Source: Globobulimina sp. (Eukaryota; Foraminifera; Rotaliida). From it: a stretch of 5,350 nt of DNA. The number at the start of each line of letters is the position of its first letter. Position 1 is the first letter of the stretch. The position numbers and the translations under genes are program-made. The notes beneath the pieces were generated by a model, which saw only the letters and a program-made list of their open reading frames with translations, did no database searches and was not told where the DNA came from. Shown here in pieces: positions 1 through 5,285 of this stretch. The DNA lies in the NCBI GenBank assembly GCA_003354225.1, contig PIVH01000617.1:1-5350 (forward strand). Direction: 5' to 3'.

Positions 1-179
1 TATTCTTTATTTCTGAGATTATTTGATTCACTCGCAATGGATTTTAGTTGTTGGATATGGTTTGCTATTTCTTTGGGAATTCCTTTGGATGAAAAGTATT
101 GTTTTCTGTAAATATGCAGTGGATTCATATTAGTTGACGAGATTCTATTGCATTCTTTGCAAAGTGTTCTCAAAGCCAT
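1..179 (-). CDS. Partial hypothetical protein, N-terminal part, truncated by window edge
   Basis: From the ATG at 179-177 the minus strand stays open for 59 codons and leaves the window without a stop. The protein starts MALRTLCKECNRIS, has a CKEC pair at residues 7-10, and then a basic stretch (HIYRKQYFSSKG, residues 22-33) followed by a hydrophilic, probably helical segment (IPKEIANHIQQLKSIASES). The Arg/Ser-rich, Asp-free first 30 residues could be a mitochondrial presequence ending near RKQYFSS, but this is only inference. I recognise no family. An in-frame stop at 191-189 limits upstream extension. The start lies only 43 bp beyond the stop of the asparaginase-like gene on the same strand. 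The composition looks coding, but a chance open frame is possible in so short a piece. Confidence 0.42.
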   Translation of the reverse strand, partial: MALRTLCKECNRISSTNMNPLHIYRKQYFSSKGIPKEIANHIQQLKSIASESNNLRNKE

Positions 180-222
180 GACAAATATTCAAGTAGTACT
201 GAAAAGGATAGTTTTTTTACAA

Positions 223-1571
223 TCATTTATCAGAATTTGTGCTTTTATTTTCCTTTTTTCCTTTTTCATTTTCAACAAATTTATCAATTCCATGATGATC
301 GCCTTTAATATTTTTATAATTAACAATTCTTCCTTTAATCATATGCATTGGAGTCACTTCTCCAGCCATACACTGATCGAATCTATTCCGCAATTCGAGG
401 CCAGTCAATCCTTTCCCCATTAAATAAGACAATTTAGCCACACATGCTTCGATTGTCATATCTCCGCCAGAAATAAGTCCTATTCCATGGAAAAAATTAC
501 CCGCTGCATACACTGACATATTTACATGACCCTTCAAGCATTGTGTTGTGATCACAATATTACATCCTGAATCTATGCATTCTGCAAATATATTCTTCAA
601 CTGATTGGATTGCGGCGCATTCCCCGCTCCGTAAAAACTGACCACAATTCCTTGTCGTTTCTTATTACATAACACATGCTGTAACAGCAGGAAATTCGTA
701 CATGGAGTCATATAAATAACCACAATATCTCGGAACATTTTGGTAAAAACTCTGAAACCGCGCTTTGAGGCTGGTAACAATAATGATTTGTTTATAAGTA
801 AGGCAGTGCCAAATGTTGCTAATGGTTTCATGTTTGGAGAGGAAAAGGCGGCGTGCGAGGACTGGTCGTGACGGATGACCCGATTGCCGCGATACACCCT
901 TCGATCAAAGCATACGCAAACTTCATTTATATTACTTCTGCCAGCAATGATTAAGCTTGATATTAAATTGCTTTTTGCTACAAAAAAACATGCAAATTAC
1001 TGTTACAAAATATAGGTAGAAATGTATACAATGTACCATCGTTGAAGGCATGGTCAAGTTTTGTGGTGGAGCTTGTCAACACGACGGATTTGGATAGATT
1101 TTGCAGCATAAAAGACAAATATGAAGAGCAATATGCTAATTTGCCAAGATTTCCTACGATTACAAAGCCGTCAAATTCAAAGTAATATTTTTCAATTGTT
1201 TTGACCAGTTTTATGTAATCAATAATCTGTGAATCATTGTCTTTGGATAAATGTTGAAATTCAGAGATGTCTGTGGTTTGGATTGAAGGCAAAGAGGGAT
1301 GTTGGAAATCTGGATCGTATAATATGTATTTGGATAATGTGGTGAATTCGATCATATTGTGTAATTCCATCAAAATAATAAGTATTTGTTTGTCACATTT
1401 GTTTTCAATGTCGTCAATATCATTTTTGCTTTCTTTATGTGACATAAATTGGACAGATGCTGTTGGTAACCTGCGAAGTACGTTCATTGGTGATATTTTA
1501 CCCAGAGCCAATAAATCAGTGGATGACGCTGATTGTGGTAGTCGTGGTGCATCCGTTGGTTGTGATGCCAT
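223..1571 (-). CDS. L-asparaginase type I family protein, probable pseudoenzyme, two exons
   Basis: The spliced model is exon 1 1571-1037 and exon 2 977-223 (TGA at 225-223), giving 429 residues. The start is the first ATG in the frame; a GTG farther up (1616) is not a credible eukaryotic start. Family evidence: FDGFVIV (134-139) and AYCSSYLSFMLQNLSK (146-161) from the N-domain; NDAKSNLISSLIIAG (177-191) across the splice; VCVCFDRRVYRGNR (198-211); SSPNMKPLATFG (224-235); YGAGNAP (294-300), QCLKGHV (324-330), GLISGGDMTIEACVAKL (345-361) and GEVTP (384-388). Active family members hydrolyse L-asparagine to aspartate and ammonia in the cytosol. Here the TGGTI motif after the first strand (QILIILMELHNMI, 62-74) is missing, HGTDTM is replaced by GNLGKL (140-145), and the Lys two residues after RGNR is Arg214. 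All expected catalytic residues are therefore changed. Residues 1-60 and 389-429 are hydrophilic extensions, the latter Lys/Glu/Asn-rich. Membership is strong; loss of activity is inferred. An AATAAA lies at 249-244, inside the last codons. Confidence 0.88.
978..1036 (-). other. Spliceosomal intron in the asparaginase-like gene, 59 nt, phase 1
   Basis: On the minus strand the donor is GATG|GTACATTG and the acceptor is a T-run ending TTTGTAG|CAAAAAGC. Removing it joins G with CA to make an Ala codon and restores NDAKSNLISSLIIAG, which matches the family pattern (N/S)D(A/G)xxNLxxALxxAG with no residue missing or added. This homology across the junction is much stronger evidence than the splice signals alone. 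The length is not a multiple of three. If the intron is retained, translation ends at the TAG at 980-978, which is the acceptor triplet itself. Confidence 0.9.
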
Positions 1572-1707
1572 GTCAACTTTCAAAGTAGAAGTAACAACTA
1601 ACAAGCTTTGAACCACATCAACAACAACTGAACCACATCAACCACACAAGTTCCATCTTTCGATCCAAATAAAGATAAAGAACATCAAATACATAATTCG
1701 TATAAGG
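1572..1707. promoter_or_regulatory. Divergent intergenic promoter region
   Basis: These 136 bp separate the start codons of the asparaginase-like gene (minus) and the signal-peptide gene (plus), so both promoters and 5' UTRs must overlap here, unless there are upstream non-coding exons outside it. The minus-strand frame continues open through part of it, but only from a GTG. No clear TATA box stands out; the plus-strand side is A-rich near 1667-1700. A 14 bp direct repeat lies inside. The promoter role is inferred from position. Confidence 0.5.
1609..1642. repeat. 14 bp direct repeat, 20 bp period
   Basis: TGAACCACATCAAC occurs at 1609-1622 and again at 1629-1642 in the divergent promoter, separated by AACAAC. 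It could be a doubled factor-binding site or simply local CAA/CCA-rich slippage. The repeat is seen directly; any function is a guess. Confidence 0.6.
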
Positions 1708-2571
1708 ATGTTCGAACTGCTTTTGGTATTTGTATTTGTATTATTTGCTATTCATTCAGGAGAGAGTGCCGCACTTGTAATTGGAACAGCAACTGCTATA
1801 TATGTTGCTCCCGTGGCAGTAGAGACAGTGGCAGTGGTTGCTCCGGTGGTTGCCGCAACGGGTCCTGTCGGCTGGATCATAGGAGGGGGTATATTGCTCG
1901 TTGTTGGACTTTTTGGATTCTTTGCATGGTTATTTGGCTCCAACTCACAGAACTCGCAGAACGTGAGATATGTGAACGGAAATAGGCACACAACGACGGC
2001 CGCTGTTTATTCAATTTCAGAACAACAAAAACGTAAATTAATCAAAAATGCATTAAAGATTTCATCATTTCATGTTTCCTGTAAATCAGATCATCCATCA
2101 AAAGAAAAGGTAGCCAAAAGTAAATGGAATGCAATTGGAATTGTATTATTTGAATATGGTGGAAAAGGTGATTTTTTTATAAATCATATCCATTGTAAAT
2201 CTGGATATATTGTATTGAAAACAGATAAAAATCTGTCACCAAATGGTGAAACATATCATGCCGCGTGTTTTGAAAAAGTATTCGGGAAATCACATAAGAA
2301 ATTGGCTAAAACATTAGTTGGCGGAGGGTTTTCAGTTCAAAATGGAGAATGTGCGTTCAATTCAGGGACATTTAATTGTGGCGATGGTGCTGATGATCGG
2401 TATCATTTTGGAACACGAACTATGAATCCATTGATTCAGCATCATATTGAATTGGCAGTAAAAAATTGGATTGAAAATTTCAAACAAAATACCTATGTAA
2501 AGGATGCAGGTAATAAAATAAAAAATACATTGTGTGTGCATCCAGATTCACCACTCGCAAACAAAAATTGA
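1708..2571 (+). CDS. Unrecognised secreted or membrane protein, six-Cys C-terminal domain
   Basis: A single open frame of 287 residues runs from an ATG with A at -3 to TGA. I do not recognise the family. Residues 1-21 (MFELLLVFVFVLFAIHSGES, then A) look like a signal peptide. Residues 22-52 are an Ala/Val/Thr-rich, mostly uncharged stretch, and 54-77 (VGWIIGGGILLVVGLFGFFA and on) form a Gly-rich membrane helix. A short Ser/Asn/Gln linker follows (78-92). The remaining ~195 residues are hydrophilic and mixed alpha/beta in character, with six cysteines (125, 163, 187, 215, 224, 276), an even number compatible with three disulfides if this part is extracytoplasmic. Its last stretch has a plausible helix (QHHIELAVKNWIENFKQ, 244-260). 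DNA coding for the first ~95 residues is visibly more GC-rich than the rest. The gene is divergent from the asparaginase-like gene and convergent with the DUF1971 gene. Coding status is confident; function is unknown. Confidence 0.85.
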   Translation: MFELLLVFVFVLFAIHSGESAALVIGTATAIYVAPVAVETVAVVAPVVAATGPVGWIIGGGILLVVGLFGFFAWLFGSNSQNSQNVRYVNGNRHTTTAAVYSISEQQKRKLIKNALKISSFHVSCKSDHPSKEKVAKSKWNAIGIVLFEYGGKGDFFINHIHCKSGYIVLKTDKNLSPNGETYHAACFEKVFGKSHKKLAKTLVGGGFSVQNGECAFNSGTFNCGDGADDRYHFGTRTMNPLIQHHIELAVKNWIENFKQNTYVKDAGNKIKNTLCVHPDSPLANKN

Positions 2572-2656
2572 TCAAGATTATCCTTTCTTTTTTTATATAA
2601 TTAGTTACAGAATATAAGTGTAACGTTTTTATAGTTTTATATTTTATGTATTTTAT

Positions 2657-2662
2657 AATAAA
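2657..2662 (+). terminator. Poly(A) signal AATAAA
   Basis: A canonical AATAAA lies 86 nt after the stop of the 1708-2571 gene, preceded by T-rich sequence. It is the only AATAAA on this strand in the 3' flank and fits cleavage shortly downstream. Confidence 0.6.
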
Positions 2663-3003
2663 AACAAATCGGAGCTAAACCATTGGTTAACCCCTTGGAT
2701 ATAACTCATCAAATAAGTAGTATACGTACTTTTGTATATGTTTGCCACTGTATACTTTGCTTTGATTTTGTGCAACAATGTAGCCATTCAATGTGTGAAA
2801 GCATGGATTAATCATGCATTCGTGATACAATTAGTGTAAAATGAGTTCTATTCAAAAAGAGGAAATTTCCTGCAGAAGATTATTTTAGAAACACAAGAAA
2901 ATTCGCGGACCTTAAACTCAAAACTTTTTTGGTTTGTTTTTTTCAGGAACAGGGAAATAAGTGGGCAAATGTTAGATGTTTAAAAGGTAAAAGGTAAAAG
3001 GTG
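2663..3003. other. Intergenic stretch between convergent genes; no confident gene
   Basis: This holds the 3' flanks of the genes ending at 2571 and 3004. Visible items are a 33-codon plus-strand frame (2738-2839) starting MFATVYFALILC; a strong plus-strand acceptor-like tract, TTTGGTTTGTTTTTTTCAG, ending at 2946; a 12 bp palindrome AGGAAATTTCCT (2860-2871); and a TAAAAGG heptamer repeat at 2981-3001. I see no AATAAA on the minus strand downstream of the DUF1971 gene. The small frame and the acceptor-like tract are treated as a speculative finding, not as a gene. Confidence 0.6.
2981..3002. repeat. TAAAAGG heptamer, three tandem copies
   Basis: Three perfect copies of TAAAAGG (2981-2987, 2988-2994, 2995-3001) sit immediately 3' of the stop codon of the DUF1971 gene. 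On that gene's strand they read CCTTTTA. A related TTAAAGG follows at 3004-3010, overlapping the stop. This is probably replication slippage; it falls in the 3' UTR. Confidence 0.75.
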
Positions 3004-3480
3004 TTAAAGGTCAGATTGATTAGGAATTTTCCAAAATTCAACATAAAATCTCATATCATCCGTGTTAGCCGCTACTTTATGATATTGTTGTGGCGCAGAT
3101 ATGGCGCATTGACCTTTTTTAATAATTACTATTTGATTTGTTTGAATATCATTTTTATTCGCAAATATAGTGACTTTTAATTCGCCTTCAACCACATGTA
3201 TCAATCCAGTTACTCCTTTTTTAGTATTATGTCGTGATGTTAATCCTCTTGGAATTGTATCTTTATTAAAAATTTTTGTAGTTTTATATGGTTTATGTGC
3301 CTCCGTTAATTTCCAATTTGCGGGACCTATGTAAGCTGGAATTTCCTTTGACAATGTTGGGTTAGAATCATCTGGTTTTGTTGCATCCATTTCATTTTTA
3401 TTATTTTTTGAGCTAAAAAAATAATATGCAGCAACCACACAAATGATACAAATCGCTGCTGTTACTTCCTGCGTATCCAT
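3004..3480 (-). CDS. Membrane-anchored DUF1971 (TehB/YeaR-like, cupin-type) domain protein
   Basis: An intronless frame of 158 residues runs from ATG (A at -3) to TAA. Residues 7-22 are a hydrophobic helix (TAAICIICVVAAYYFF) preceded by an acidic start and followed by SSKNNKN, as in a signal anchor. Residues 25-60 are a hydrophilic linker. Residues 64-152 match the DUF1971 pattern: YKTTKIFNKDTIPRGL (65-80), SRHNTKKGVTGLIHVVEGEL (82-101), QIVIIKKGQCAISAPQQYHKV (116-136) and MRFYVEFW (143-150). These cover the conserved IPxGLxxxHxTKxGVxG, EGxL, PxxxH and F-x-V-E-F positions, including His84 and His134. The bacterial relatives are YeaR and the N-terminal domain of some TehB proteins; the domain is a small beta-barrel whose biochemical role is unclear, with associations to tellurite and nitrate/nitrite response. 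No TehB methyltransferase domain is present, so a tellurite role should not be assumed. The gene is divergent from the WW-domain gene across 49 bp. Confidence 0.85.
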   Translation of the reverse strand: MDTQEVTAAICIICVVAAYYFFSSKNNKNEMDATKPDDSNPTLSKEIPAYIGPANWKLTEAHKPYKTTKIFNKDTIPRGLTSRHNTKKGVTGLIHVVEGELKVTIFANKNDIQTNQIVIIKKGQCAISAPQQYHKVAANTDDMRFYVEFWKIPNQSDL

Positions 3481-3529
3481 TATCCTTTAGTACAGTACAG
3501 AAATGATTTAAAAACTTTTCAAACATAAT
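3481..3529. promoter_or_regulatory. 49 bp divergent promoter between DUF1971 and WW-domain genes
   Basis: Only 49 bp separate the two opposite ATGs (3480 and 3530). The stretch contains GTACAGTAC (3490-3498), a symmetric site of two GTAC palindromes around one A, and a TTTAAAAA run. A two-codon upstream frame (ATG ATT TAA, 3503-3511) precedes the WW gene. If these starts are right, the two genes must share regulatory DNA or have promoters reaching into each other's 5' regions. Confidence 0.5.
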
Positions 3530-5105
3530 ATGGAGTCCATGACACCAGCGACAAGCGATCATTGGCTTCTATCCATTGGTTTGTATAGTTTTATTAAATA
3601 TATATACAATTCATTTCTCGTGCTCTTTTGTGACAGATGATGCTATCATATATGTAATGGTTGCTGCAATTATCATTACGACAGTAGTCATTATAATGAT
3701 TTTTTCATTTTTAAAATATAAGAAATGTGATACAACACACAATGTACCGTCTGATCAAACCGAGGATAATGTGCAAGTACAGCAACATTTACAACAACAA
3801 TTACCCTCCGAACCACAACAAATAGAAATGTTACAGTCCGTATCACAAGAAGAGGCATTAGCAGATGGATGGAGTGCGCACATGGATGGCAACGGCAGAG
3901 TGTATTATCAAAATAATATCACACAGCAAACGCAATGGGATAAACCATCTATAAATGAGACACAAAATAACGTATCAACTGAACCAACTGAGCAGACCGA
4001 ACCAACTGAGCAGACCGAACCGATGGAACCAACTGACCCATCCGACCAAGCACCAAAACCAATGCAACAGACACATGTCCAGCAACAACAACCCTTACAA
4101 CAAGTCGTCGTTATACAACAACCGCAGAAAACAGAAACGTTGCCGCAAAACATCGCGTTACAAATCAGTAAATATGAGTATAAAAAAGAAAAAAAAGGTG
4201 TATGCTCATATTGTGATTTATTTTATGCCGTAATAATGTTTGTTTTGAGTATATTTGATCACAGTACATCTTTAATATTAGCCAAGGAATGGTTGGGTGG
4301 CGTTTATTGTACTTTGTATGATGAACCAATTGATTTAGGATTAGGGCAAAATGCGCAGGTTTTGCTTGGTTTGGTCTTTGTTGGTTTAATATTTACCGCA
4401 GCTGATATATATTGGACCATTGAACAATTTTTTATTGGCAAAACCTGCTTATTTGATAACAGACAAAATCAACATAACTCATTCTTTTTGTCGTTGTTGG
4501 GCGCAATAATGTTGATATGCGGCGATGTTGCGATAATGTGCATACAATTTGATGCCGGCGCAAGAACTGGATCGCGCTCTGACGCCTGGCAGCGCTCATT
4601 TTATTTGTCATCTGGCATGATTGCTATTGTGTCACTTAAAGGAATGTATGACGCAAAGCAATTAGTTCGATATAAATGTGCCTTTCTACCGACTTGTTTG
4701 AACTGTTTTGCTTGCTGTCCAATCAATTGTTGCTTAGTATTAGCTGTATTAATTTTTGGTGGCTCGACAACAATGCTTGGTTCGTCTGGGATTATTGTGA
4801 TAAATGATAATGCAATGCCCAATAGTATTGGAGTGGAAGTTGATAGGACTGATTATATGATTGGTGATAAAACATTTGATTTTAATTGTACTCAATGGTC
4901 AGTTGGTGCCGGTGTTAAAAAGTCGCGTGCGGTTGATTGTAACTTTGCGTGTGTAAATAATTGTGATGATGGTGCGGCTGGTATGTGTTCGGAAATATTT
5001 ATTGGAGCAGCACGCATCACAGAAAATTCATGTCAAGTTGGTTCTTGTGGTGATACAGATATCGAAGTATGTTATACGAGATGTGATGGAAAACAAGATC
5101 AGTGA
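3530..5105 (+). CDS. Six-pass membrane protein with N-terminal-side WW domain, two exons
   Basis: The model is exon 1 3530-3578 and exon 2 3637-5105, giving 505 residues. The ATG at 3530 has A at -3 and G at +4; the long unspliced frame could otherwise start only at TTG 3576 or at a later ATG (3657). The order is: MESMTPATSDHWLLSI (exon 1); membrane helix ~20-42; Gln-rich linker 63-81; WW domain 92-120, with the hallmarks GW (94-95), GRVYY (103-107) and QWDKP (116-120); EPTEQT repeats 132-153; a second Gln/Pro-rich linker to ~190; basic KKEKKG (199-204); five helices near 209-230, 258-278, 298-319, 337-353 and 381-406; and a C-terminal domain with nine cysteines (434-499) and a sequon NCT at 433. 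Six helices place the WW domain and linkers in the cytosol and the Cys-rich, glycosylatable tail outside or in the lumen, which is self-consistent. A Cys cluster precedes the last helix (364-382). WW domains bind Pro-rich ligands such as PPxY, so a scaffold or adaptor role is possible, but I do not recognise the membrane family. Confidence 0.85.
3579..3636 (+). other. Spliceosomal intron in the WW-domain gene, 58 nt, phase 1
   Basis: The donor is CCATTG|GTTTGTAT and the acceptor CTCTTTTGTGACAG|ATGATGC. Joining G with AT makes an Asp codon and links the frame from ATG 3530 (MESMTPATSDHWLLSI) to DDAIIYVMVAAIII. Length and phase closely match the homology-proven intron at 978-1036. The alternative GT at 3583 would put a stop directly after the junction. 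Unspliced, the 3530 frame ends at TGA 3638-3640. The donor is weak, so this model is less certain than the other intron. Confidence 0.7.
3981..4036 (+). repeat. In-frame 18 bp tandem repeat (EPTEQT)
   Basis: The unit GAACCAACTGAGCAGACC is perfect at 3981-3998 and 3999-4016. A 9 bp partial copy (4017-4025) and an 11-base match to the unit start (4026-4036) follow. The 18 bp unit keeps the frame and encodes EPTEQT in the linker after the WW domain. Identical codons in both copies point to recent duplication, so allele length probably varies. Confidence 0.85.
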
Positions 5106-5221
5106 TTTGATATATTTCAAAAACAAACATTTTTGTTATTATAATTGCTTCTTTTTTTGATAGATTAATATTATTAAATATTAATGTATATATACAATTA
5201 ATTTGTTGTGAATTCTCGGAA

Positions 5222-5227
5222 AATAAA
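5222..5227 (+). terminator. Poly(A) signal AATAAA
   Basis: A canonical AATAAA lies 117 nt past the stop of the WW-domain gene, after a very AT-rich 3' flank (5106-5210). It is the best 3' end candidate for that transcript. Confidence 0.55.
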
Positions 5228-5285
5228 TTCCTGTCCGGTTGAAGAGCATGCGGTCATTTCTCCAGAAGTGTTCTATTTTTTGACT

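Noticed and set aside
148-423. Plus-strand open frame rich in Phe and Ile
   Set aside because: Antisense to the conserved asparaginase C-terminal exon and the left-edge frame; its composition is the mirror of Lys/Asn/Glu codons on the other strand.
895-897. GTG as the start of a separate asparaginase C-terminal gene
   Set aside because: The frame continues upstream to 977 with clear family residues and joins exon 1 through an intron, so this Val codon is internal.
1267-1611. Plus-strand open frame of about 114 codons
   Set aside because: Antisense to exon 1 of the asparaginase-like gene, which has homology support.
1614-1616. GTG start giving a longer N-terminus to the asparaginase-like protein
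   Set aside because: Eukaryotic starts are nearly always ATG; the first ATG in this frame is at 1571, and the extra 15 residues show no conserved feature.
2801-2817. GCATGGATTAATCATGC imperfect inverted repeat
   Set aside because: One-base bulge and short arms; no supporting context.
2860-2871. 12 bp palindrome AGGAAATTTCCT
   Set aside because: Perfect, but short and AT-centred; such palindromes arise by chance in AT-rich intergenic DNA, and nothing nearby supports a binding site.
3576-3578. TTG start for the WW-domain gene
   Set aside because: Not a credible eukaryotic start, and the sequence from 3579 to 3636 is better explained as an intron that links ATG 3530 in frame.
3908-4233. Overlapping frames on both strands, Cys/Val/Gly-rich on minus and Asn/Gln-rich on plus
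   Set aside because: Shadows of the CAA/ACA-rich repetitive linker of the WW-domain gene in other frames.
4200-4700. Similarity of the multi-pass part to XK-related or other scramblase-like families
   Set aside because: A helix-plus-acidic-residue pattern is loosely similar, but I could not find the characteristic motifs; not claimed without a profile search.
4601-5160. Minus frame 4601-4822 and plus frame 4963-5160
   Set aside because: Both are out-of-frame readings within or overlapping the end of the WW-domain gene and lack independent coding character.
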